Origin: Eubacteriales bacterium
GTDB taxonomy: Bacteria > Bacillota > Clostridia > Acetivibrionales > JANLFN01
Direction of reading: 5' to 3'
Length of the DNA: 64,000 bases
Assembly (NCBI GenBank): GCA_024655885.1
Contig: JANLFN010000006.1
Location: 62,001-126,000, forward strand
Positions 39,063 through 49,433 of the stretch are shown here, piece by piece. The first letter of the stretch is position 1. The number at the start of each line of letters is the position of its first letter. The translations under genes were made by a program, and so were the position numbers. Below the pieces are notes generated by a model. That model made no database searches, was not told the origin of the DNA, and worked only from the letters and a program-made list of their open reading frames with translations.

Positions 39063-39883
39063 GGGGACGGTTCTCATTGTCGCACTATGCCCTAAATATG
39101 ATATCTTTACTAATTCCTATGGCCTTTGACAACTGGCGGACTGAAGCCTTCACAGACTTCTTTATCTCTCTCAATATCTGATCCCTTAACCCTTTATCCT
39201 CAATACCTTTTAGACTTTCCAGACTTTGTCCGTATTTATCCAATACTTGATTCACTCTGCTTTCCAGATCGATTGAGTGTTCCGCTTTTACCGCCGGTTT
39301 TGCTTGACCGGTGGTTTCTTCACAATCAATAAATCCATCTTCCACCGGCACCTTCGTAAATTCCTTTAATTTTTCAACTGCTCGCTCGTATTTGTAACTG
39401 CTCCATTCATATGCCTCTGCTCTTGGCACCATAGCCGCTTTTACAGGATTATTGTGAATATACCTTGCTGCTGCAAGTATATATGCGTCTTCCTCCAATA
39501 CCTCACTGCAGTACCTGTCCTGGAATAAGTGGCCAATCCTGTGGTATTTTTTATTGAAATAGTATACATAGCTAATGCCGATTCTTTTCATGGACCGCTG
39601 TATGCTGTCTTTTCCTTCACGGATCAATATATGTACATGATTACTCATCAGGCAGTATGCCAATATGTCAAAATTTCCGTCCTCCTTCATCCTTTCCATG
39701 GTGTCCAAGAACCGTTTCCTGTCGTCGTCCAGAAATATTTCTTTTCTCTCATTGCCTCGCAGCATCACGTGATAAATCCTGCTTGAGCTTAACTTTCTCG
39801 GGCATCTTGGCATCTTCATCACCTGAAGTGTTTTTCCTTATTATACCATGAAAACAAAAATGCGACAAGATAGAACCGTCCCC
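39063..39883. mobile_element. Intact RAYT (REP-associated tyrosine transposase) element
   Basis: An 821-bp element bounded by near-perfect inverted ends GGGGACGGTTCTC...TTGTCGCA (39063) and its reverse complement at 39883. It encodes one Y1-type transposase on the minus strand. A second, internally deleted copy is at 44998-45535 and the ends match the palindrome at 18695. It sits between the corrinoid-protein and metY genes. Typical duplicated target sites were not seen, as expected for this group. Confidence 0.88.
39085..39813 (-). CDS. REP-associated tyrosine transposase (Y1 family)
   Basis: The 242-residue protein is a Y1-type HUH nuclease. It has RIYHVMLRGNERKEIF, the metal HUH motif in MSNHVHILI (about residue 59) and the catalytic tyrosine region AARYIHNNPVKA. 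The C-terminal HTH-like tail (VRQLSKAIGISKDIIFRA) fits RAYT proteins that act on hairpin ends. I start at the ATG at 39813, since RAYTs begin MPR; a GTG at 39822 is the ORF-track start. It appears intact and could mobilise the deleted copy and the 18695 palindrome. Confidence 0.9.
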   Translation of the reverse strand: MPRCPRKLSSSRIYHVMLRGNERKEIFLDDDRKRFLDTMERMKEDGNFDILAYCLMSNHVHILIREGKDSIQRSMKRIGISYVYYFNKKYHRIGHLFQDRYCSEVLEEDAYILAAARYIHNNPVKAAMVPRAEAYEWSSYKYERAVEKLKEFTKVPVEDGFIDCEETTGQAKPAVKAEHSIDLESRVNQVLDKYGQSLESLKGIEDKGLRDQILREIKKSVKASVRQLSKAIGISKDIIFRA

Positions 39884-39892
39884 TTATCGCAT

Positions 39893-41718
<1,826 letters not shown>

Positions 41719-41764
41719 AAGTATCACCCTATCCATTCCAAGTAATCCTATATGATTAATTATA

Positions 41765-41792
41765 ATATTACTATAAAATCTTTTTTTGTCAA
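41765..41792 (-). promoter_or_regulatory. Candidate sigma-A promoter for the Rrf2 gene
   Basis: On the minus strand TTGACA (41787-41792) is followed after 16 bases by TAATAT (41765-41770), in an AT-rich stretch that starts about 47 bp before the GTG start. The -35 is perfect and the -10 is weak (4 of 6). Confidence 0.5.
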
Positions 41793-41822
41793 TAGTTGAA
41801 TCCATCATATCATTATTTAAAT

Positions 41823-42275
41823 TTAAATAAAATATTCAATCAAGCCGGTGGAACCATAGGAGTCCTTGTACTTTTCGACCAAATCGGCGATGGTGACTGA
41901 AGCGGCGACCGCTTCAAGCTCGTCCGCTATTTTCTCCCATAAAACCCGGGTTGCACAGGTTTCATAGTGGTCACAAGCAGGTTTCTCATCCCTGACGGCG
42001 CAATCGACGGGGGCCAGAGGTCCCTCCAGCACATTTAAAACCTGCTTTACGGTAATTTCATTGAGATCCCTTGAAAACCGGTAGCCTCCCTGGGCTCCCC
42101 TTATGCTTTCAAGGATGCCTTTCTTCCTGAGAACCGAAAAAATCTGTTCCAAGTAATTCTCGGATATCCCCTGCCTTTTGGATATGCTCTTAAGGCTTAC
42201 ATGGCCGTCGGAAGAATAGATCGCCATATCCGTCAAAGCTTCCAGCCCATATTTTCCTTTTGTCGATATTTTCAT
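41823..42275 (-). CDS. Rrf2 family regulator with Cys triad
   Basis: The 150-residue protein begins KISTKGKYGLEALTDMAIY and shares the Rrf2 wing (ISENYLEQIFSVLRKKGILESIRGAQGGYRF). It has three cysteines (CAVRDEKPACDHYETC), spaced about 9 and 6 residues apart, in the position where IscR/NsrR proteins bind a 2Fe-2S or 4Fe-4S cluster. That suggests iron-sulfur, redox or NO sensing. The start is ATG 42275 with GGGAGG 8 bases upstream. It lies 105 bp upstream of the second Rrf2 on the same strand. Confidence 0.85.
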   Translation of the reverse strand: MKISTKGKYGLEALTDMAIYSSDGHVSLKSISKRQGISENYLEQIFSVLRKKGILESIRGAQGGYRFSRDLNEITVKQVLNVLEGPLAPVDCAVRDEKPACDHYETCATRVLWEKIADELEAVAASVTIADLVEKYKDSYGSTGLIEYFI

Positions 42276-42299
42276 GCCCACTGCCTCCCCCAATACCAC

Positions 42300-42824
42300 A
42301 ATTATATGTTAACATCTCCCCTCAATGCAATAAATATTTCTGGTATTTGTAGGTCCCCGTTCCGCCGCCGGGTGGAGGTGGACCGGGTTCAACTGGGTTT
42401 ACTTCGGAGTGGATTTGCGGGATATCAACAGTTTTGTGTACTATTAGTGTCCCTTTTTACAAATCAGACTTCCCCCAAACCCGGGCTTTCCATGTCAATG
42501 GAATCCGGGTTTTTTATGGGAGGCCGGCTTCACCGACCAGCGCCTTTCCGTCTCCCGCAGGCACCCGGCAAGTCCCTCCGACCATTGCCGGCATCGCATC
42601 CTCTCCCGGACGCACCATCCCCGGGGCAATAAACCGGGCCCCCTCTTTTATTTATGCCCTCTTGCCCTGTCTATTTAGCCGCCCTTTTCATCTCAAGGAA
42701 TCTTCCTTATGAAGGCGGAACAATGCCCGGCCCACTCCTGTGTCAACAGAATTTTAAACCTGATGTCCGTATACTTAAAGGGCATTTTACAAATACTTAA
42801 TAAAAAATATGCGGAGGATTCTAT
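42300..42824. other. Intergenic region, no supported gene
   Basis: Some 520 bp between Rrf2 and the HMA-like gene. One ORF on the plus strand (42201-42632) has no family resemblance and I reject it. It contains the plus-strand hairpin at 42478 and C-rich sequence; the last part carries the ribosome binding site of the small gene. Confidence 0.45.
42478..42516 (+). terminator. Intrinsic terminator, plus strand
   Basis: AACCCGG and CCGGGTT form the outer stem, with TTCC/GGAA extension and a short loop, followed by TTTTTTATG. No plus-strand gene lies immediately upstream, so it may end a short unannotated RNA or be a relic. Confidence 0.6.
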
Positions 42825-43040
42825 ATGAAAGCAAACAAATTTATAATTTCCGGTCTGAACGATCCCGGCAAAATCCCGAATATTGAGCAAAGCATACTCT
42901 CCCGCAGCGGTATAAATGCCGTAAGGGTAGATATGCAAGGGAATACGGTTACTGTTGATTACGATGAGGGTCGATACAGTGAAGGGGATATCAAAAATTT
43001 TGTGACCCAGACAGGACTTACTGTGATCAAGGTTAAATAG
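42825..43040 (+). CDS. HMA-like ferredoxin-fold miniprotein without CxxC
   Basis: The 71-residue protein has a beta-alpha-beta-beta-alpha-beta pattern like heavy-metal-associated domains: KFIISGLND, ...AVRVDMQGNTVTVDYDEGRYSEGDIKNFVTQTGLTVIKVK. The metal-binding CxxC that usually follows the first strand is absent; the sequence there reads LNDPGK. It therefore probably does not carry copper in the usual way. GGAGG lies 8-9 bases before ATG 42825. Its role is unknown. Confidence 0.7.
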   Translation: MKANKFIISGLNDPGKIPNIEQSILSRSGINAVRVDMQGNTVTVDYDEGRYSEGDIKNFVTQTGLTVIKVK

Positions 43041-43140
43041 ATGATTCACAGACAAAAAAACCGTTGATAAACCGAGGCATGGAGGTGAAAGGGCCATAAG
43101 GCCCGTTACCCGGGATGCCGGGTTCAACCCGTTAATCCAT

Positions 43141-44166
43141 TTATTTTACTAGGGGAATAAACCGACCATAGCCCGCTTCTTCCATCTCCTCCAGGGGAAT
43201 GAACCGCAGTGCGGCACTGTTGATGCAGTACCGCAGCCCCCCACGCTCCTTGGGGCCATCGTTAAACACATGCCCCAGATGGGAATCCCCCACCCGGCTG
43301 CGCACTTCGGTGCGCCGCATTCCGTAGCTTTCATCGCTTCTTTCCACAATCACATCGTCGTCGATGGGCTTTGAAAAACTAGGCCACCCACAGCCGGAAT
43401 CAAATTTGTCCGATGAAACAAAGAGGGGCTCCCCGGTGACCACGTCCACATAGATGCCCCGTTGGTAGTGATTCCAGTATGCATTTTCAAAGGGCGGCTC
43501 CGTGTGGTTTTCCTGGGTGACCAGGTATTGTCCGGGGGACAACACTTTCCTGATCTCGTCCTGCTCCAGTTTGCGGTAGTGGGCAGCGTCCACTTTGGGC
43601 TTCGTATTCTCAAGGGTGTCGAAATTGACATGGCAGTATCCGCCCGGATTCTTTTCCAGGTAATGCTGGTGATAGTCCTCCGCCAGATAGTAGTGCTCCA
43701 GCTTTTTTACCTCCACGGTTATGAGGTCTTTATACTTTTTTTGCTCCTCCGCCACGACCGAGGAGATGACCGGCTTGTCGGCCTCATCGCGGTAGTAAAT
43801 CCCCGTACGGTACTGCACCCCGGAGTCACCTCCCTGCCGATTGATGCTGGTGGGGTCGATGATCATAAAGTAGTGATGCAGCAAGGTCTTCAGGCTGACT
43901 CTGCCAGGGTCGTAGCGGATGTGCACCGTTTCGGCGTGGCCTGTGATGTTCAGCTCATGGTAGGATGGGTTCCCGGTTTTTCCGTTGGCATAGCCCACCG
44001 TTGTCTCCGCAACGCCATAGATCCGGGAGAAATAGGCCTGTACGCCCCAAAAGCACCCTCCTGCCAGCCATATATCACGAAGCTTGCCCTTATCATATGC
44101 GACTCCTGTGTTGGGATTCTCCGGTAAGATGGAATTGCCCTGAGATTTTTGTGTATGATTATTCAT
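43141..44166 (-). CDS. msrAB: MsrA-MsrB fusion methionine sulfoxide reductase
   Basis: This cytosolic repair enzyme reduces both epimers of methionine sulfoxide. The 341-residue protein has the MsrA motif GGCFWGVQ (about residue 37) and, from about 195, MsrB with [20 protein letters not shown] and the nucleophile RYCINS (about 313). MsrB zinc CxxC pairs are not evident, which fits the non-zinc type. It has a short N-terminal extension and no signal peptide. It stands alone, downstream of a degraded region. Fusion order MsrA then MsrB is common in Firmicutes. Confidence 0.95.
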   Translation of the reverse strand: MNNHTQKSQGNSILPENPNTGVAYDKGKLRDIWLAGGCFWGVQAYFSRIYGVAETTVGYANGKTGNPSYHELNITGHAETVHIRYDPGRVSLKTLLHHYFMIIDPTSINRQGGDSGVQYRTGIYYRDEADKPVISSVVAEEQKKYKDLITVEVKKLEHYYLAEDYHQHYLEKNPGGYCHVNFDTLENTKPKVDAAHYRKLEQDEIRKVLSPGQYLVTQENHTEPPFENAYWNHYQRGIYVDVVTGEPLFVSSDKFDSGCGWPSFSKPIDDDVIVERSDESYGMRRTEVRSRVGDSHLGHVFNDGPKERGGLRYCINSAALRFIPLEEMEEAGYGRFIPLVK

Positions 44167-44273
44167 GCTCTCCTCCTTTATCCCGCCCCTCTATTTGATG
44201 AGGCGGGTCTCTGCAATTCTATTTTGCCCAAATCAGAAACTATTATAGCCTTCCCCGGCCTGACGGAGCTTGC

Positions 44274-44597
44274 TCAGATATCCGGGGAAAGCATAAAATC
44301 TCCCTTATCGGCATATTTAAGAATCATGAAGGAAAGATACAGGTTATACATGAGATGAATATTATCCAGCTTGATGTCCATAATGGCTTCAATCTTTTCC
44401 ATGCGGTAAATCATTGTTGTCCGGTGGATGTGCAGGATTTTTGCCGATTCATTCTGATTCCCTTTATTTAGAATGAAGACATAAAGGGTCCGGGTGTAAT
44501 TGGCATTATTATTCCGGTCATATTCCATCAGGGTCAGAAGAGACGGATGACAAAACTCCAATAATGGAATCGTCCCGCAGCACGCAGACAGTTCCAT
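44274..44597 (-). pseudogene. C-terminal remnant of a PucR/CdaR-type regulator
   Basis: The fragment begins at an arbitrary ATG; homology starts at LLEFCHPSLLTLMEYD and continues through the HTH (AKILHIHRTTMIYRMEKIEAIM). It is clearly related to the C-terminus of the intact PucR regulator at 45545 (LLDFCHPSLLSLIEYD...). Only the last 95 or so residues remain, and the upstream end abuts the SDR remnant. It is probably not functional. Confidence 0.8.
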
Positions 44598-44626
44598 GCA
44601 TCCCCTTTTTATTCTCCCTCATACTT

Positions 44627-44997
44627 CTATCCGTCGTCTCCACTGTAGATCATCAGCCTGCTCATGCCGCCGTCAACGGTGATATTCTGGCCTGTGATAA
44701 ATCCGTTCTCCCCGTCGCACAGGAACAGCACTGTCCGCGCTATGTCAAGGGGCTTGCCCACCCGTTTGACGGGGTGCTGTTTTTTATCCGCCGGACTGTG
44801 GTTTTCCTCGTAATTTTCGTTAAAATTGGCACTCACGTCAATCCAGCCGGGGCTTACACTATTGACCCTGATCTTTCCCCCAAGACTTACCGCCAGCCCG
44901 TGGGTTAAAGCGGAAATACCGCCCTTTGCGGCTCAAACAGGCGTTGTTAATGAGGTAATCCACCTTCCCGCAAGTTTTAATCACCTCCTCCTCGACG
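44627..44997 (-). pseudogene. SDR oxidoreductase remnant
   Basis: The C-terminal half of a short-chain dehydrogenase is readable: AAKGGISALTHGLAVSLGGKIRVNSVSPGWIDVS, KRVGKPLDIARTVLFL and GFITGQNITVDGGMSR. Further upstream, another frame gives VEEEVIKTCGKVDYLINNA, the strand before the active site. The stretch between, which should hold the catalytic Ser and Tyr, is missing, and the NAD-binding N-terminus is cut by the element at 44998. The original enzyme was probably a 3-oxoacyl reductase-like SDR. Confidence 0.8.
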
Positions 44998-45535
44998 GGG
45001 GACGGTTCTCATTGTCGCATTACGCCCTAAATATGATATCTTTACTAATTCCTATGGCCCTTGACAACTGGCGGACTGAAGCCTTCACAGACTCCTTTAT
45101 CTCTCTCAAAATCTGATCCCTTAACCCTTTATCCTCAATACCTTTTGACTTTCCAGACTTTGTCCGTATTTATCCAATACCTGATTCACTCTGCTTTCCA
45201 GATCGATTGCGTTTTCCGCTTTTACCGCCGGTTTTGCTTGACCGGTGGTTTCTTCACAATCAATAAAGCCATCTTCCGCCGGCACCTTCGTAAATTCCTT
45301 TAATTTTTCAACTGCTCGCTCTCGCTTTTCATCCTCTTTCATCCTTTCCATGGTGTCCAAGAACCGTTTCCTGTCGTCGTCCAGAAATATTTCTTTTCTC
45401 TCGTTGCCTCGCAGCATTACGTGATAAATCCTGCTTGAGCTTAACTTTCTCGGGCATCTTGGCATCCTCATCACCTGAAGTGTTTTTCCTTATCATACCA
45501 TGAAAACAAAAATGCGACAAGATAGAACCGTCCCC
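44998..45535. mobile_element. Internally deleted RAYT element copy
   Basis: About 538 bp bounded by the same inverted ends as the element at 39063. A 283-bp internal stretch is gone, while the flanking parts are nearly identical to that copy, which indicates recent movement. It has landed in the SDR remnant and separates it from the PucR regulator. Confidence 0.88.
45020..45465 (-). pseudogene. Deleted RAYT transposase
   Basis: The N-terminus (MPRCPRKLSSSRIYHVMLRGN) and C-terminal region are kept, but the join at MERMKEDEKRERAVEK removes the HUH motif and catalytic tyrosine. A 1-bp loss in the CTTTTAGAC run (here CTTTTGAC) also shifts the frame near the C-terminus (QSLESQKVLRIKG then stop). 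The protein cannot be catalytic; the DNA could still be moved by the intact copy. Confidence 0.85.
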
Positions 45536-45544
45536 CTATCTGAA

Positions 45545-47080
45545 TCAGCAATATTTCATCTTGTTCACATACTCAAGAATTTTAAATGAAATGTTGAGAT
45601 GAAACAGAAGATCCCTGTCATCCAAATCAACTTTCATAATATTTTTAATTTTAGAAATGCGGTAGTTCATAGTGTTGCGGTGAATATGGAGATAATCCGC
45701 CGATTCCACTTTTCTTTTATCATTTGTTATATAAGTATGGAGGCTTTGAACATAGGTCGTATTGTTTATTTTATCGTATTCAATTAGAGAAAGCAGCGAA
45801 GGGTGACAAAAATCAAGAAGTTCCTCCTTTGAGTAGGCATCCATGATATTGTAAACCGCACAGCTTTCGTAATTAAAAAGGGCTTTCCCCGTGAATATCC
45901 TCGTCCCGATTTCTATAGCTTTTAATGATTGCATATAGAATTTCTGCAGATTTATAATATTAGTAAAGCAGCGGCTGATTCCACCGAATATATGATTTCT
46001 TTGAAGGAACTCTTCCAAATCCGAAAGTTCGGCTTCATTGATCATATTCTCCCTGCTTCGGCTGATAATCATTACAATGTTGTCATTATAAAAAATAGCC
46101 TTGCTCCCGTAAATCATGCTTTCAATATAATCCTTTATCTGGAAATTCGGCGTATTTTTTTCAATAAACCTGCTTGTTTCAATGGTGAGTACATAAAGAT
46201 TTTCTTTTAGGTGCAAATCCAGATATTTTAATTTTTTTTCAACAGACTCATCGTCTCTGAGTTTTCCTTCCAGCAAATCAATGATAAAGTATTCGTACAT
46301 AACTCCCATTGTATTCCGGAAGAACTTGCTTTTCTGCATTTCGGCAGAAATCACATTGCTGAGAAATGCAGCAATTTCTAAATCAGCTTTTTTAAAAGGA
46401 TTATTATATTCATGGACAACAAGATGTCCAACTATTTTACTTCCAATGACAATATTGGAAATTATCTTTCTATTATCTTCTGACTGGAGACATTCAATGA
46501 TTGGAGTACGGCTCTTATATACTCTCTCAACGTTTTTCCCTGATTTTACTTTTAGAACATATTCATCCGGCACATGTCCTAAAGCCACGCTTTCCTGATA
46601 CAAAGAATTTTCCCAAGTAATGCCTTTAGAATAAGCAAGTATATTAAAGCTGGCATCAATTACAGTAATTGGATTGTTCAAAAGTTCATACCCCACATCA
46701 ATGATTTGTTCCAACCCTTTTCCAAGCACAAGGCAATTGACAAGCTTCAACGACCACTGACGAAACATTTCAAGGATTTCCTGGATTTCATTAAATATCT
46801 CGATGATATCCTTGTCACATTGCAACAGGATTAGATTCGAAGATTGAAAGCTTTTCTGCATGGGCTTAGTATTGAGAAATAAAATGTTTGCCGGCATGCC
46901 ATCCAGTATGCTATCAACAATTAAAAACCCATCTGTCAGGTATAAAACCTCAGGATCAAGAGTCAAAGCGTTTTTAGCCAGCAGCTTCACGGTTTTAATT
47001 TGAGCATTTTCATCGTACAGATAAGATTCGAGGCTGTAATGCTTTAGTCTTTCCAAAAGCATATAAAGCTTAATTTCCAT
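45545..47080 (-). CDS. PucR/CdaR-type transcription regulator
   Basis: The 511-residue cytosolic regulator has an N-terminal PucR-like domain (IKLYMLLERLKHYSLESYL), a GAF-like middle (ITVIDASFNILAYSKG; NIVIGSKIVGHLVVHEYNN) and the C-terminal HTH_30 (ADYLHIHRNTMNYRISKIKNIM). Such proteins usually activate neighbouring catabolic genes on sensing a substrate. The start is ATG 47080 with AGGTGA 4 bases upstream; the ORF-track start is further out. It is divergent from the corrinoid/methyltransferase pair with 193 bp between starts, so it probably controls them. Confidence 0.85.
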   Translation of the reverse strand: MEIKLYMLLERLKHYSLESYLYDENAQIKTVKLLAKNALTLDPEVLYLTDGFLIVDSILDGMPANILFLNTKPMQKSFQSSNLILLQCDKDIIEIFNEIQEILEMFRQWSLKLVNCLVLGKGLEQIIDVGYELLNNPITVIDASFNILAYSKGITWENSLYQESVALGHVPDEYVLKVKSGKNVERVYKSRTPIIECLQSEDNRKIISNIVIGSKIVGHLVVHEYNNPFKKADLEIAAFLSNVISAEMQKSKFFRNTMGVMYEYFIIDLLEGKLRDDESVEKKLKYLDLHLKENLYVLTIETSRFIEKNTPNFQIKDYIESMIYGSKAIFYNDNIVMIISRSRENMINEAELSDLEEFLQRNHIFGGISRCFTNIINLQKFYMQSLKAIEIGTRIFTGKALFNYESCAVYNIMDAYSKEELLDFCHPSLLSLIEYDKINNTTYVQSLHTYITNDKRKVESADYLHIHRNTMNYRISKIKNIMKVDLDDRDLLFHLNISFKILEYVNKMKYC

Positions 47081-47273
47081 AAAATCACCTGTATAGATTA
47101 TATTATATTTTGAGGAATTATTCATCCTCAATATGGGTATACATTCATGCAGCATTAAGCACAAATTCTTATATATAAATTTCTTGCCCTCTGCACAATG
47201 AAATCGGCATGTCTGTGTGATAGTCTAAAAGCACAGGAATAATTACTTTTTGCTAAATGGAGGGGGTATCAAA

Positions 47274-47900
47274 ATGAGTAAAAATCTTATTAATGCAATG
47301 GCTGACCTCAACGAAGATGTGGTGCTTGAAGAAGTAAAAGCATTGAAGGCCCAGAATGTGCCTGCTTTGGACATCATAGCTTCCCTGCAGGAAGGTATGA
47401 GCATTGTAGGCAAAAGATTCGAGGAAAAGGAATATTTCCTTTCGGAGCTTATAATGTCCGCAGAAATATTCAATGAGGCTTCTAAGCTTATAGGCGGAGC
47501 TGCAGATGGCGAAGCCGCTTCCAGGTATGGAACTTTTGTCATGGGAACCATTTATGACGATATCCATGATATTGGAAAAAACATTGTTACTACAGTCATG
47601 GGCAGCAACGGCTTTAATGTAATCGATTTGGGTGTTGATGTTCCTACAGAAAAGTATATCGACGCAATAAAGGAGTACAAACCCAAGGTGATAGGCATTT
47701 CCTGCCTGCTCACTACCGCTTTCGATAACATTAAGGAATGTATACAGACCATAGAGAAAGAAGGTCTGCGTAAGGACCTAAAAATTCTTATCGGCGGAGG
47801 CCCTGTTGACGAAGCTACTTGCAGGTATGTAGGCGCTGACCATGTCTGTAAGAACGCCCAGGAAACAGTTGAATATTCAAAAAAATATATGGGGGTGTAA
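47274..47900 (+). CDS. Corrinoid methyl-carrier protein (O-demethylase type)
   Basis: The 208-residue protein has a helical cap and B12 domain: EEKEYFLSELIMSAE, the ligand motif DDIHDIGKN (D-x-H-x-x-G), SCLLTTAFDNIKEC and ILIGGGPVDEATCRYVGAD. It is homologous to the protein at 38389 but distinct. The start is ATG 47274 with GGAGGGGG 8 bases upstream; the ORF-track start is earlier. It begins a two-gene plus-strand unit with a URO-D methyltransferase 6 bp on, opposite a PucR regulator. This is the carrier unit of a three-component methyltransferase, typical of acetogenic demethylation. Confidence 0.92.
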   Translation: MSKNLINAMADLNEDVVLEEVKALKAQNVPALDIIASLQEGMSIVGKRFEEKEYFLSELIMSAEIFNEASKLIGGAADGEAASRYGTFVMGTIYDDIHDIGKNIVTTVMGSNGFNVIDLGVDVPTEKYIDAIKEYKPKVIGISCLLTTAFDNIKECIQTIEKEGLRKDLKILIGGGPVDEATCRYVGADHVCKNAQETVEYSKKYMGV

Positions 47901-47905
47901 TAAAT

Positions 47906-49012
47906 ATGCCAAATCAGGAACTATTTAATACACGTGTTAACAGGATAATGACTGCGGCAACTCTGGGAAAACCGGATCAGATTCCAGTTGTTCTTACCGC
48001 AGATGCTTTTTGCGCAAAGCACATGGGAGTAAAACTGGCCGACTTTATAAAAGACTACAATTTTGGAGCTGAAATAATGCTGAAGTCCTTTCTGGACCTC
48101 GGCGGAGTAGACGGAGTGCAGTGTCTTGTTCCTGCGGCAATGGAAATAAACAATTCCTGGCTGTCGAGGTACAAGCTTCCCGGAAGGGAGCTTGGAGATG
48201 ACGAGCTATGGCAGGTTAACGAGCTTGAGGTCATGCATCCTGAAGATTATGATGACGTAATAAAAAAAGGCTATAACCGGTTCTGCAATGACATAGTGAT
48301 ACAAAGGTTGGGCGGAACAGGAGCGGAAATGGAGCCTATGCTATCCGCCGCACCTGCAGCGGCCCAAAATGCTATTGAGGCAGGAATAGTTCCATTTGTA
48401 GGTGGTGTATCCACTATACCCTATGAAACCTTCTGCGGCGGCCGCACTATGGCTAAATTCATGCAGGACCTATTTAAAATTCCCGACAAGGTGCAGGAAG
48501 CCATGGATGCATCAATGCCGGATATCATCGGAGATGCTAAAGGAATGGTCGCCATGGCCAAGCCGTTGTCGGTATGGGTCGGAGGATGGCGTACGGCAAG
48601 CCAGTTCCTGTCACGCAAGCTGTGGGAGCGTTTTGTATGGCCTTATTTTAAAATGTTGACCGAGGCGTTTATAGATGAAGGCGTAATACCCACTCTGCAC
48701 CTTGATGCGGATTGGGAGCGCGATCTCAATTACTTGCTTGAACTCCCCAAGGGAAAATTTATTTTTTCTCCTGACGGAGCTACTGATATGTACAAGGCAA
48801 AGGAAATCCTGGACGGGCACGCCTGTTTCATGGGCGATGTACCCCCTGCCATGCTTGCACTAGGTACTGTAGATGGCGTATATAACTACAGCAGAAAGCT
48901 CATCAGTGATTTCGGCCCATCAGGATATATACTTTCACAGGGCTGCTGCATACCGCCCAATGCAAAGGTGGAGAATGTAAAAGCTATGATCGCTGCTGCA
49001 ACAGGGAAATAA
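47906..49012 (+). CDS. URO-D family methyltransferase, divergent zinc site
   Basis: The 368-residue protein has the URO-D fold: KPDQIPVVLTADAF, GGVSTIPYETFCGGRTMAKF, PTLHLDADWERDLNYL, and GYILSQGCCIPPNAKVENVKAM. MtaA-type enzymes have H-x-C before a later Cys; here the first motif reads HLD, and the later cysteines are in QGCC. That suggests methyltransfer from a substrate (MT1-like, for example an aromatic methyl ether or methylamine) rather than to a thiol. The corrinoid partner is directly upstream. The repair protein (RamA-like) is not in view. Substrate is unknown; methoxylated aromatics are the leading guess. Confidence 0.8.
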   Translation: MPNQELFNTRVNRIMTAATLGKPDQIPVVLTADAFCAKHMGVKLADFIKDYNFGAEIMLKSFLDLGGVDGVQCLVPAAMEINNSWLSRYKLPGRELGDDELWQVNELEVMHPEDYDDVIKKGYNRFCNDIVIQRLGGTGAEMEPMLSAAPAAAQNAIEAGIVPFVGGVSTIPYETFCGGRTMAKFMQDLFKIPDKVQEAMDASMPDIIGDAKGMVAMAKPLSVWVGGWRTASQFLSRKLWERFVWPYFKMLTEAFIDEGVIPTLHLDADWERDLNYLLELPKGKFIFSPDGATDMYKAKEILDGHACFMGDVPPAMLALGTVDGVYNYSRKLISDFGPSGYILSQGCCIPPNAKVENVKAMIAAATGK

Positions 49013-49433
49013 AAAATTTTTTATATACGGATATACGAAATATAAGTAATATTAATACCCTTGCAATCATCATTTAGAGAATGCTATTTTACCAACATGT
49101 AAAGATCTCCCCATGAATAGCAATATAATACGAAGCTGACATTGATTTATCATCCGTGTCAGCTTTGCTATTAGTTGTATGGCTATGAGAAAGACACAAA
49201 CAATATCCTTAACACACTATAAGTATCCTAATTAAGAAACTCACTACATAGCCATACCCTGTCCTGTTTGTGCATTATCCTTTAAGAACAAATTCAGTCG
49301 CTGATGTTTGCAACCTTTGACTTATCTTATTTCCGGAAATACATCCGCCAGCCTGCACATCCACCCATGAAACCGCTCATCAAACCGCTTATTCCGTTGC
49401 CGATAGCATTTTCCGCTATACTATTGGAAGAGG
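49013..49433. other. Intergenic region after the methyltransferase
   Basis: About 420 bp between two convergent genes. It contains the hairpin at 49117-49169. A minus-strand ORF (49327-49515) gives a Gly-rich hydrophobic end (SGFMGGCAGWRMYFRK), but no start or SD supports it, so I leave it out. Confidence 0.4.
49117..49169 (+). terminator. Two-part hairpin, possible terminator
   Basis: AAGCTGACA (49133-49141) and TGTCAGCTT (49157-49165) form a 9-bp stem, and ATAGCA/TGCTAT extend it outside with a bulge. No U-tract follows, so termination is uncertain. It lies 105 bp after the methyltransferase stop. Confidence 0.45.

Noticed and set aside
42201-42632. 143-residue plus-strand ORF in the intergenic gap
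   Set aside because: No SD, no family pattern, and it runs into the terminator.
43110-43140. tRNA-like GGTTCAACCC run after the HMA gene
   Set aside because: No cloverleaf could be drawn around it; no other tRNA arms seen.
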